From contig JNDT01001172.1 in the NCBI GenBank assembly GCA_000697055.1, positions 1 through 31,456 of the forward strand: 31,456 nt of DNA. The letters run 5' to 3'. Origin of the DNA: Saksenaea vasiformis B4078. Its lineage: Eukaryota; Mucoromycota; Mucoromycetes; Mucorales; Saksenaeaceae. The notes under the pieces were generated by a model. It was not told the DNA's origin and made no database searches. It saw nothing but the letters and a program-made list of their open reading frames with translations. This document shows, piece by piece, positions 14,109 through 23,959 of the stretch. A program made the translations under genes and the position numbers. Position 1 is the first letter of the stretch, and every line of letters starts with the position of its first letter.

Positions 14109-16166
14109 TTATTTTTTACCTGTCCAAACTGGCCATTGATCTTGAACAAAACTCCAAAAATTAACCGGCTTTTGTTTCTCGGTTTCATCCAATGAATAGA
14201 AATGTACAACTCCATTTTCCAGTGCCACAACTAGTACAACGTTTGAGATTAACCTGATGACTTGCAATTCTACTTACAAATAGAACCATTGCCACCTTTC
14301 AGATCATCATCCTTCCAAAACATTACAGACTTGACTAACTAAAGAAAAACAAAAAAAAAAGATCAGCTCATCATCGTCACTAATAATAATAATAATAATT
14401 ATGATGATTATTATTACCGATGAACCATAACCTCCTTGTTTTCGATTGATCGCCATTGTAGGTATCCATGGATAGGCTCTAGTTTTACCATGTGGTGATC
14501 TTCGTTGAAAGATACATATCCAATTATTCTCTGTCCATACAGCTAACAGGGTGCCTTCCTTGTTAACCTTCATGCCGACAATATCCGCATCGAATACACC
14601 GTCGTCAGAGATCACTTCCTCTTCCGACCACCAGTAATATTCAGGTAGGATCGTTCCATTTTCCTTATAAAGATGTTTCCGTTCGTCCGTGTACTGAATG
14701 GCATCGACTCGATCGGTGTAATCCAGGGTCAGGAATATATTTTTCATACAAGGCACGACAATGGTCTTGGCATCGATGGACCGGGTAAAACTTAACTTTG
14801 GCATATGTAACATTACACGTTTTTGTTGATAATAACCTCCGTCGACAAGGACCATGTGTTCAAGCGATTCATCACGATAGGCCTCATGCTGGAAAAAAGA
14901 AGAAAAAGAGTTTGTCTCGTGCTTTCATATTTTTTTTAATTTTCTTTTGGGTGTGTGGTCACATCAACTTACCTGGTAAACTCCGAGTGCACGGTAAGTC
15001 CACGTATCATGAGCATAATCTGCCAAGGTCACATTGACGAAATAAGATGGTGCAGTCTTGTATACTTGAAGGGAAAAGACACGAAGGGTATCAACCCTTT
15101 AAATTTGTTTTTGATATTTTGTTTTTGTTGTTGTTTTTTTTCTTGTGTCTTAGCGGGTGGAGTTGAAATAGTTTACTTACTCTGAAGAATATAGTCTGGA
15201 TAAAACCATAGCATGATCAACTGTTCCCGGCGGCTGATGCCATCCTATTATTATTATTATTATTATTATTTTGGGAATTAACAGATCATGTAACAAAAAC
15301 AATGCCTTACGTTCCACACGATCACCCGTTAAACTAGAATGTAACTGAATTATATCAGCATCTGCTGAATGTGGCGCGGAAGTGATCGTTTCTGGTAACG
15401 TTGCGATCCGGAATTGATAGTCATCTGGATCCCTAAAAGTAAAATTTATGTCAGGGAATTTCCTTTCCTTCTTTTTTTTCGTTATTTACCTTGCATAAAT
15501 AATGGCATTGGATTCCAGAGAGAAGGATTCTATCCAAGTATGTCCTGGTAATTGCATATCTTTGTATTCAAACATGTCATCCGATAAATAATACATGCGT
15601 ACAAAATATTCAGCATCTTGATCATTCAGTACACTGTACAATACAGCAAATCGACTGTTATCGGATGGATTAGATAATCTCGAGATAGGTCCCTTGAGTG
15701 AATGGGTGAACACAGGTTCCCATTCTAAACCAAAAGTTTGAGGCTGAGCTTTGATAGAATACAAAAGGCTTTTCTTTTTACCATGATCATGTCTACTTTT
15801 ATCCAGAAAAGTTTGTAATGGTTTGCGAACCTGTCGAATCAACCCTAAGTCATAGTATTATCATTGAATAAAACTTATAATGGATTGGGGGGTTATCCCG
15901 TTACCTGCAACGCCGACTTTATGTCGACCTGCACCGTAACGGAAACCTTCCTTTGTTGTTGGGGTGTGTTCAAAATAGATCGAAGTAAGGTACAAGAAAG
16001 AACCAGAAATAAACATTAAACTTTCATTGGGTTTGTCATGGACAGCGCCATGAAGAGATTCCACGTAAAGTTTAGTGGGATGAGGTAAAGGTGTCTCTTG
16101 GAGTAAACTCACAAGATAAATCATCGCGACTCCGCTTAATAGCAGAATCAAAGCGCGCCATTGCAT
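14109..16166 (-). CDS. Membrane-anchored protein, possible propeller fold, unknown function
   Basis: I do not recognise this protein. Eight exons (16166-15905, 15844-15490, 15432-15311, 15244-15181, 15096-14973, 14888-14418, 14338-14278, 14230-14109) give 526 residues. The N-terminus has one hydrophobic helix at about 5-22 (signal anchor or signal peptide), followed by a luminal-type region with a possible N-glycosylation site at N47. The rest is rich in short beta-strand-like units of WD-like character (for example T-L-L-A-V-W-T-E-N-N-W-I-C-I-F-Q-R and V-A-L-E-N-G-V-V-H-F-Y-S-L-D), which suggests a beta-propeller; this is inference. An in-frame upstream ATG at 16262 would add 32 residues, including a second hydrophobic stretch; I chose 16166 because the upstream part lies in CA/GA repeat sequence. 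It shares a promoter region with the coiled-coil gene to its right. Confidence 0.8.
14381..14416. repeat. AT-rich trinucleotide repeat in an intron
   Basis: TAA/ATT trinucleotide run directly downstream of the donor of the sixth intron (14339-14417) of the membrane-anchored protein gene. The repeat includes the donor GTAATAAT itself, so length changes could affect splicing. Confidence 0.7.
15246..15271. repeat. (ATT)n microsatellite at an intron acceptor
   Basis: About eight ATT units form the 3' end of the intron at 15245-15310 (minus strand reads AATAATAATAG just before exon 4). The usual pyrimidine tract is absent and the repeat itself supplies the acceptor TAG. Confidence 0.75.
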
Positions 16167-16546
16167 AGTGATGTTTAAAAATAACGGAGAATATTCAGGG
16201 GTGTTTGGGAATAGAAAGAAAGAAAAGAGGGCAAGGCACAAAAAACACAGAGAGACACACACACAGAGAGTGAGTGAGTGAGTGAGAGATAGAGTGAGAG
16301 AGAGACTGTCATTAAGAAAGTTTATAGTATACTTGTATTGTAAGGCAAAAAGTTCCGCCCCAAGCGTATTTTATTTGATAGGCTTCTTTTTTTGTATTTT
16401 ACGTTTCTTCCCCTTCCTTTTCATCATCCGATTCTTTGGTAGGGACAATAGAATTACACACTAACACACACACACATAAAAAAAAATATACTAAAAAAAA
16501 AGAGAGTTAGCATTTTCATTTTTTTATTTTTTATTTTATTTATTTC
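16167..16546. promoter_or_regulatory. Short head-to-head promoter region with CA/GA repeats
   Basis: 380 bases separate two start codons pointing away from each other. The region holds ACACACACACAGAGAG, then four GAGT units and GAGAGAGAGA on the side of the minus gene (16253-16306), and (CA)n followed by A- and T-tracts on the other side (16460-16545). Such purine/pyrimidine dinucleotide runs can keep DNA free of nucleosomes. No TATA box was assigned. Confidence 0.55.
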
Positions 16547-18463
16547 ATGACTTGTTACCCTCCACACGAACTCGAACCATGTCTTGCTCGCTTGGGTACT
16601 ATGCCAGAAGGTAAAATACCACTTTACTATTATTACTCTATGACTGTTACAATCCTTAGTTAACCTACTATAGACAAACCGTCTTTTCTAAAGGAGGTCA
16701 ATGCCATTGACGACCTGGATACATTACGTCAAAAACTCATTGAAAAAGAACGAGAACGACAAAGTATTGCAAACGATCTCGAAGTCGCTGCACGATTAGG
16801 TCTTGTCATTTCTGAAACAAATGAAGCAATACAAATCAAGGTATACTCTCTTACACACTCTCTCTCCTCTTTTATATGCTCACTTGGCTCATCGAACGCT
16901 CGCTATTTTTCTCTCCCTAAGTTGGCTCAACTGGAACGTGAAAACCAAATGTTGCACGATGAATTACGATCCGTTCATATACATACAACAAGCGATCGCT
17001 CATCAGACGATGGCCAGGAGTACAATGACGACACTGACCGAGAAGAGCAACCCTCTTTAGCACAGTCTTCTGTAGATGAACAGATCTACCTCACACAGGA
17101 ATTGGAACAGGCACGACGAGAGTTGACCAAATTTAGAAAGGAAATGGATGGTTTGTCCGCCCAATTGAATGACATGGCGTCCGAGATGGTAAAATGTTTA
17201 GTATCCATACCCTTCTAAACTCATTAGTTGGCTGTTATTAGGTGGATTCAAGAGCGAAAGTGAGCATGTATGCTAAACGATTAGGTCAGAAATCCCCCCT
17301 TTCCTTCTTAATTTTTTTTGTCTCATGATGTTTTTGCATTTAGCGGAAGTGGAGCACAAATTGGCAACGACGCGGGACATGAACGCCAATTTGCAATTGT
17401 TACTTGAAAAAGCAATGACGACGCAGAAGCAGTCAAGCTCAACGACTTCCCATTTGGTCAAAAACATTCAAACGGATTTATCAAGAGTCAGTGAAAAAGA
17501 GCCGAGGGGGGAAAAGAATAAAAGACAAGAGAAAATTGGGCTCAACGAAAAAACATATTCCCTTGTAGGTCGTGACGGAGAACGATCAGCTCCGATCACG
17601 CATTATCGAACTAGAAAACCAACAAATCGAGACAGAGGAACGGTTACTGAGCATGGTGGCACAAGCAAAGGAATATGCGTCCCTTCTCGAGCAGGCTCAA
17701 GACACCATCCACAGTCTTAGTGAACCAAGATTACCCGACGATGATACACTAAGTAATGGCATGTCCACCACCTCGTCTCAGTTGGAGGGAACAGGCGGGA
17801 AAGAAACAGAAATCACTAAAGTAAAGGAAAAGAAAAACTCGTGCGCCCATTGCCCAGTATACTAAAAGCAAAAAAAAAAAAAAATCGTTCTCATAGGGTC
17901 CTGTGTTCTCCGCAGAGTTTAGACAAGAAATGCAAAAAGAAATTGAACGAAATCTGAATTTGCGAAATGAAATTCGACACCGTATCATCACCCATGATTC
18001 CATCAGTTCCGATAAGAGAAAAGCACAAGAAGGACTGAAATATTTATTATCGGATCGGGACAGTGCTATCCACAGCAGCCTATCTACTAGCACCAGTTCA
18101 TCCACCACCTCTTCACTGATGTCTTCGGTGCGAAAGGAGCATCATCCCGACGACGAACATCATAATAATCCTGCTGCAGCTACACCTGTTCTCGTTCCTG
18201 TAGCAACTAATCATCCGATGACCCAGATCAATGCGCTAAGACCAGCCAACTTCCTTACTGGATTCAACGGCTTTGGTTCCGAAGGCATCGGGATGGGTGG
18301 CATGACAACCACCAAAAACTTTATTACGCGAGGCATGACCCCAAGAAGCTTTACATCGGCACGATCCGGCGGGGAACCGAGCATCAGCACTCGCTTTTTC
18401 CAACGCTTAGCAACACGACTGGAGGATTACGAAAAAAAATCAACGCATGATAGAAATCGATAG
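16547..18463 (+). CDS. Coiled-coil protein with CC1-box, candidate dynein adaptor
   Basis: Seven exons (16547-16610, 16674-16840, 16922-17188, 17242-17284, 17344-17486, 17569-17820, 17897-18463) encode 500 residues. Residues 36-77 carry D-L-E-V-A-A-R-L-G-L-V-I-S-E-T-N, matching the A-A-x-x-G CC1-box (A60, A61, G64) that in BICD, Spindly and TRAK/HAP1 proteins binds dynein light intermediate chain. Long coiled coils follow at about 78-165 (broken by an acidic Ser/Asp-rich insert near 105-130), 167-215 and 229-285. Near 313-335 lies G-P-V-F-S-A-E-F followed by a charged helix; F-S-A-E-F resembles the Spindly motif that contacts the dynactin pointed end. The C-terminal 150 residues are low-complexity and Ser/Gly/Thr-rich with basic G-M-T-P-R-S-F and S-T-R-F-F-Q-R blocks, a possible cargo-binding part. 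Similarity to the HAP1 N-terminal family is what I recognise; role in dynein transport is inference. Confidence 0.8.
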
Positions 18464-19344
18464 ATTATCTTTCCCTAACTACAAACCTTTTACCCCCAAG
18501 CATCCTCCTGACATTATCTTTTCTTCTTCTTCTTTTTCGAAAGCTAGGATTTTATATACCTCTTTACTGTACAGTTTCTTAAATATTCCCCCTTTTTTTC
18601 TTTTCCTTTGGTTGCCCGCTTTTCATCCATACAAGAAAAAATATCTTCTTGCAGCACGAGAAATAATATTTTTGTGCAACAGCATGCTTTCCTACACAGA
18701 GATGATTCTTTTTACGTCAAACTACCGTTGTTCGATAGGGGTTGGTTTTTTTTTTTTTTTGGTGTGTGCATCCGACTTGGCGTTTTCTGAGTATGAACGA
18801 ACTTTGATCCCTAAGGTATGAGAACTATTATATGCACACTGATAAGCGGGCAACAATTGCTTCCCCCCCTTTGTGTATCTGTTGTACAAAAGCATACCAA
18901 ATCCAAAGCTTCCCCGCAAGAGCTTTGGCCGGCCGAGACCCCTTTTTGTGCCATGATCTTTGGGAGACAAGTCATGTTTCAGGGGACCTTGGCCTTAAGT
19001 ATGTTCATTTTTTACAAAAGAAATGATTGATTAAAAAAAACACACACAAATTCTAGTACCACATTGACCAAAAGCGTTTAATTTGTCGATCGTGAGAAAG
19101 AGAGAAAGTAATCAAGTATGCAAGGAGCAAAACTTTTTGGTATACAGCAGCTTATGAAACAATACTGTCTTGCAACCGCTATCCAAAAGAAAATGACGAT
19201 TATTGGGAATTCGTCGTACCTGTCTACAGTATGGATCGACATTGTGTGGGAAACATCTGCACTCCGTTCAAGTGCCTCATTTTTGTTTCTTACGTTAAGC
19301 GGATGATCATTATCTCAAGGCAAAACGCTACTGAAAGACCCTTA
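18464..19344. other. Intergenic, T-rich, no gene supported
   Basis: Downstream of the coiled-coil gene and downstream of a minus-strand gene, so a convergent 3' region of about 0.9 kb. TTCTTC and poly-T tracts mark the first 300 bases. The open frames at 18447-18821, 18818-19030 and 19118-19306 show no domain and no convincing coding character. One perfect hairpin is listed separately. Confidence 0.45.
18903..18928. other. Hairpin with perfect 8-bp stem
   Basis: CCAAAGCT at 18903-18910 pairs perfectly with AGCTTTGG at 18921-18928 around a 10-base loop. It lies in a convergent 3' region. It could be a 3'-end or small RNA structure, or chance; nothing else supports a function. Confidence 0.35.
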
Positions 19345-19805
19345 TCAAGGTGATACGAACGGCGGATCGGCACGAAAAACGCGAGGCACAAAAAAGTGCT
19401 TCAACTCCGTCGTTTTGATGCTGTGACACTGCATATCCTGAAAAGCAAACACCTGGTCTCTCCGAGATTGCGCGTTTTCCTTGCAAACAACACTGGACGT
19501 ATCCAAATTTTTCACATACGCTTGGAAAAAAAAAGATGTGCATTTGGCATAGAACAATCCCTTTAATCCCTCGATTTCTCACATAGCTAATCGCACAATG
19601 ATATTCTTCATATCTTCGCGCGATCGAATAGATATCACGCCACACTATTCTTTCGTCAGGTCAAGTTTGGGAGGATCGGATAATGGTTAGACATGAGATC
19701 ATCCATATCTTGAGCTGCAAAATTACGTCGACTTCTCTTCGTGTCTTTAGAATCAAAGAAAGCATTTGTACAGTAGGAAGTAAGGATAGGAAAAGGGTCA
19801 GGCAT
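19345..19805 (-). CDS. Tentative small three-exon gene, unknown product
   Basis: On the minus strand an ATG at 19805 opens a protein-like frame (M-P-D-P-F-P-I-L-T, then a basic F-F-D-S-K-D-T-K-R-S-R-R). A workable model is 19805-19693, 19649-19597 and 19520-19345, with introns of 43 and 76 nt, giving 113 residues that end A-D-P-P-F-V-S-P. The middle exon would read I-V-W-R-D-I-Y-S-I-A-R-R-Y-E-E-Y-H. The splice sites are weak (donors GTCTAA and GTGCGA), and an alternative donor GTGAGA at 19584 would put the last exon in another frame. The start lies 221 bases after the stop of the upstream coiled-coil gene on the same strand. I do not recognise the protein, and it may be misassembled from a longer or decayed gene. 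Confidence 0.35.
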
Positions 19806-20025
19806 CTGGATCGCCTTCTCTGCCCATACCACAATTGATAAAGTTTAAGCAGCTATGTCCCTTGGACGCGCTACATGAGTCGACTGAAGACGAGTCCGCT
19901 TGCACACCTTCAAGACAATCAATGCTTGTGCATGAGCCTTCTTTCGTGCGATGTTCTTCACAGATATCGATCAAAAAGCAAAGGGTTTTAATTACAGAAA
20001 TTTTAATATACACACAGAGACTGGA

Positions 20026-21798
20026 TCAAGCGTTTTCATTATACAAATGTTTGACCACCGGCACTGCACCTGAACGATCAATTGTCACTTGCTTGGTCGC
20101 CATCAAGATATAGATGGCTTCTGTACCCACATTGCCTCCTAGTCCTTGTGTAGTAGCATACTCATTTGCATTTTTCTTCAACTGGCTCAATGGAATGGGT
20201 CGATTGTTCGGTTCAGAAATTAACAGGTCGAGAACCTTCAATACAATTCTACCCTTTGGATCAGATAAAAGTGTAAGGAAGGTATTGCTGGTTGACTCCA
20301 CACTAAGGTTGGCGAATCGTAGTAGCTGACGTTTCGCGTTTCTATATCTTTAAAAACATTTTTAGTCAAACGATCGTTCCCAACGGAGTCTTACTGTTGA
20401 GGGTCATCATCAAATCGCCTCAGAAAAGGTTCTAGCTGTGCCTAAAAAAAGAGATGGGTTACAGCGATGATCGCTAATCACCCGATCCTACCATATCCCT
20501 CGCCAAGTCGTCAGGCATAGGTTCCAAAACATCCTGTATCTCTATCTCTAGACTATCCGCTCTATCTTCTTGCTGGGTTACTATATCCGCTTCAACAGCC
20601 TCTTGTTCGTTATCCTGCTATCAAGAAAGGCACCATTTAGCGAATTCATAACTAGCATCAAGGCACTTGCCTGCACCAAAGGTTGTTCGGTGGGTTTGAT
20701 CGCATTCTTTTCGCTACTTTCAGTGCGGAAGGAAGGGGGTATATCCTGTCGTTGTTGCGACATTATGACTCGATCATCATCCGGTAATAGCTCTGACGGC
20801 AGCCTCCGAGCGATTTCCTCAGGTTCTGTTACAGCCAGCTCTATGGTTGGATCTTTTTGGCTCTCTATCATGTCGGGCTTCCCATCAAGTTTTCTTTAGC
20901 AGCGAGCTTCGATGCTGCCATGAAAATGACTTACAGATGGACTCCGCCATGGCTGAGGTTTGTTGTGCACGCTACTTTCAGTAAAAGCCCTTTCTTGCAG
21001 TACTTTTTGCTTTTTGTATTCTCCGTTAATCTTGCTTTGTAACCGTTTAGACTAAGAGAGGATAATCCGAAGTTAAAAAAAATTGTACATCATGCATGGG
21101 GACTTGCTTTCTCAGTAAGTTCAGACAGCTCTCTCTCCAAACGGGATACCGCAAGCTGTTCCTTTTTCATTGTTTCCTCGTGTTGTTGTCGTTGCAACGC
21201 AAGTATCTTGGCATTTTCTTCATCTTTTTCGTTCTATCAAGAAAAAGATAATGCTTAGCAAGGCTTCTTCCTGTGAGACTTCCTATTCTCTCTGTTTCAA
21301 CCTGTTTAAATTTCTCTTCGAGGAATCCCATGCTGATTTGGATAGCTTCGTATCTTTCACGTAATTCATCCAGTCTTTTCTGAGCGTCCGGTAAATTACT
21401 ACGTTTTGTTTCAGTAAGAGCGCAGTTGTTTCCACGGAAACATGTACCATATTTGATTGTTGGTATTGACAACGTTGAGTAACTGTGCTATCTGATATTC
21501 TATTTCGGCGCGCGTCGATTCTGTACGGCTAATGTTCCATTGTGCTCTAGTAACAGGATTAAGCATGTCTGCGATCTGTACAAGAGAGAATGGATAGGAA
21601 CCTCGTCAATTGTGATTCGCCTGAACAAAGTGCAGCAAAGAGTCGGCTTTCGTGTGGGTCGGCATCGCGGATCAGAGGCCGATCTACATTCGTGTGAAAT
21701 AACTGATCAAGGAATTTCGGCGAATGGGCGACGATCGATACGGCAGCTGCGCGTCTTGAGTTTTCAATTAGTCTATCCAAAGCTTTGCTAAGGGTCAT
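20026..21798 (-). CDS. Coiled-coil protein with winged-helix-like C-terminus, unknown function
   Basis: I do not recognise the family. Nine exons (21798-21602, 21546-21448, 21398-21302, 21233-21108, 21051-20935, 20862-20671, 20614-20492, 20441-20395, 20347-20026) give 439 residues in phase throughout. In order: an alpha-helical N-terminal domain (1-65, with A-L-D-R-L-I-E-N-S-R-R and F-L-D-Q-L-F), coiled coil at about 66-195 (L-D-E-L-R-E-R-Y-E, L-E-E-K-F-K-Q, L-E-R-E-L-S-E-L), an acidic, proline-containing linker (about 200-325), then a compact C-terminal domain (about 340-439) whose helix-helix-turn and strand pattern (I-V-L-K-V-L-D-L-L-I ... E-A-I-Y-I-L-M-A-T-K-Q-V-T-I-D) looks like a winged helix. 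Coiled coil plus winged helix occurs in kinetochore and transport proteins, but no specific match is claimed. Introns after exons 4 and 6 start with GC. An in-frame ATG at 21831 would add 11 residues. Confidence 0.72.
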
Positions 21799-22079
21799 GA
21801 AGCAGGCTGCTAGGAAACGGAGAAAAGTCACCCAACAGTTCCTCTATTTGGAAGTTGCGAACCGTTTTAATTTTGTAGTGCTAACTCAGACGTCCTACAT
21901 GTACACCAAAGGAAGTAATGACTTGAATAGCACAATAGGTTGCGTTGGTTTATTTCGCTATCGTAGCTGACTGGACTACCATCTATTCCGTTCAAGAAAA
22001 CCAGGTGTAGCCGCGATTATGGCGACTGGATCCAACAAAGGGCTCACTTATTCAGATACTAGAGATACATTATAATGAG

Positions 22080-23717
22080 CTATACAACGATCTCGCAGAG
22101 ACTACATATTTGTCTATCTCCAGAAAGAATGGGTGGACTTATTTCATAGGCGGTATTACGGAAAAGCTCTTTCGATCTTGCTGGAATAGCTTGGTGCTTG
22201 CCAATGTGCAAGCTCTCCACATCATCACACAAGAGTGATACGTAAGGAAGCCTATCAAGGCATCTGATCATTCGGTATTCAAATTGTGGTGGTATCTCCC
22301 CCGTAGTGAACCATTTTGCATCTTCTCCGTACTTTGTCTTGAGGTGCACTGGGTAGTATATTCCATATATATGGATGTCTAATTCGACAGTCTTCAGATG
22401 GACTTGTGGAAGATGAAGGCAAATAGATGGATGAACGCGGCAGTTGACCAGAGACAAGTGGCAAAGACGTTTACATTGCATTCCTATCCGGTTGAATGTC
22501 TCGGTACTTATATAGACGCTGTCAAAATGGAGAGAACGTAGCCCATGCGGTTCCGCCCCTTCGGACGCCGTCACCTTACAGTGACGAATAGTAACCGTTT
22601 TCAGACATGGACAGTGCCTTAGCACAATGCTAACGTCCACACACATGTGGTAAGAGCTGTCGTATTCGACACCATCTAGTGTTAGAGTCTCCAATAGATA
22701 TGCATACGATAGAGGAACATCATCCTGTAAGACGCAACGATCCTTATACCACTTGGACCAACAGATGACCAACGTGCGTAGTTTTCCCAAAATATCTCTG
22801 GCAGAGGGAGTTGAGAGAACGCGTCCACAAGTAAGACCGAGTTCAACAAGATCCAGCGGTGGTTCCTGTTCAAGAAATTGTTGGAAGCCCCATCTACGTG
22901 CCGTCCAGCCGGTCAAATGGAGCACTTCGAGCTGAGTACAAGTTTCCTTGAATTTGCGGACGCTGCTAACGATCCTCTGTTCTCTTTCACCTCCAGGAGT
23001 GTGGATATCAATATCAAGTGGATTAGATTCGTGCATAGTTAAGGATCTCAGTTTTGGATAGATTTTAGGAAAAAAATGGAACCAGACCTCGGGAGTCTTC
23101 CATACTTCGCACTGGATATTCAAATTCCTCAAAGCGTCGTGAGCGACGAGATATTCATCACGTTCCACTTGATCAGAGAGATCGTAGTAGTTGATTGCAA
23201 GGGACGTGAGGTAAGGGCAACAATGATTTAAAATGTGCATATCCTGCTGATGTAGGGTTTCTCTGAAGGATATGTAGAGATACGTCAGCCGGTCGAATAT
23301 CTTTGAAAATGAAAAGTTGCGTATCGGTGAAGGATCAACGCAACTGCCGAGGGGCCGAACATGTAACAGAGAGCAGAGAAAGGATGAGTTCTCCAGGGCG
23401 GTCCCTTCATAACTATAGCCAGAAAATGATAACCACTTGAGGTTAGGGCATAAGTGTAGGGGCTCGTCCAGCTGCAATCTTTTGGTAGACCGACCAAGAG
23501 GCAATTGTGTTCCTGCACAGGCACGTAGCCTAGCCCAAAGCGCACGCGACTTGAAAGACACCTTTACGGAATAATAGAGCAGCGGAAGAAACTTCTCATG
23601 CCATGCTCCGCATACAACCATGCAGTGCCTACGGTCGATGTCGGAGAGATGCTCATTGACGTGTTCCAGGATTTCCAACGGTAATGCCCCCAAATTGCTA
23701 TGACAACCATTAGCCAT
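22080..23717 (-). CDS. F-box/leucine-rich-repeat protein
   Basis: An intronless gene for a 545-residue protein, expected to act as substrate receptor of an SCF (Skp1-Cul1-F-box) ubiquitin ligase. The F-box spans about residues 9-50: L-P-L-E-I-L-E-H-V-N-E-H-L-S-D-I-D-R-R-H followed by V-V-C-G-A-W-H-E-K-F-L-P. The remainder is a run of irregular leucine-rich repeats, seen as repeated L-x-x-L-x-L and C-P-x-L-K/T-x-L units (for example C-P-N-L-K-W-L, C-P-Y-L-T-S-L, C-P-C-L-K-T-V), ending in a short cysteine-containing tail (C-S-L-C). I chose the ATG at 23717 because it aligns with the start of the tandem copy; the frame stays open to an ATG at 23780, which would add 21 residues. A damaged copy lies 240 bases upstream on the same strand and a third relative starts at 30142. 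The target protein cannot be told from sequence. Confidence 0.87.
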   Translation of the reverse strand: MANGCHSNLGALPLEILEHVNEHLSDIDRRHCMVVCGAWHEKFLPLLYYSVKVSFKSRALWARLRACAGTQLPLGRSTKRLQLDEPLHLCPNLKWLSFSGYSYEGTALENSSFLCSLLHVRPLGSCVDPSPIRNFSFSKIFDRLTYLYISFRETLHQQDMHILNHCCPYLTSLAINYYDLSDQVERDEYLVAHDALRNLNIQCEVWKTPEVWFHFFPKIYPKLRSLTMHESNPLDIDIHTPGGEREQRIVSSVRKFKETCTQLEVLHLTGWTARRWGFQQFLEQEPPLDLVELGLTCGRVLSTPSARDILGKLRTLVICWSKWYKDRCVLQDDVPLSYAYLLETLTLDGVEYDSSYHMCVDVSIVLRHCPCLKTVTIRHCKVTASEGAEPHGLRSLHFDSVYISTETFNRIGMQCKRLCHLSLVNCRVHPSICLHLPQVHLKTVELDIHIYGIYYPVHLKTKYGEDAKWFTTGEIPPQFEYRMIRCLDRLPYVSLLCDDVESLHIGKHQAIPARSKELFRNTAYEISPPILSGDRQICSLCEIVV

Positions 23718-23959
23718 GGTGTAGTAAAGACGAGCTGGTTGAAACATGTGTTCGCATGGATGTCTCTTACGCCATACCAAACAAGATTAGCACGCCAGCT
23801 GTTGACGTAAGCAAAAGAAGCACATAGATGTAAGTTCTACGTCTGGTCCTTCGTAATAAGCTGACGCATATACAAGATTGTTCGGATATTCCAAATGGTT
23901 ATTTATTGGATTGTTATTCAGTTTTCATATAATCAAGTTAGGGAACAAATTCACGTCGG

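Noticed and set aside
21574..21601. A 28-nt intron in the nine-exon coiled-coil gene
   Set aside because: Too short for a spliceosomal intron, and it breaks the frame. The 55-nt version ending at 21547 is in phase.
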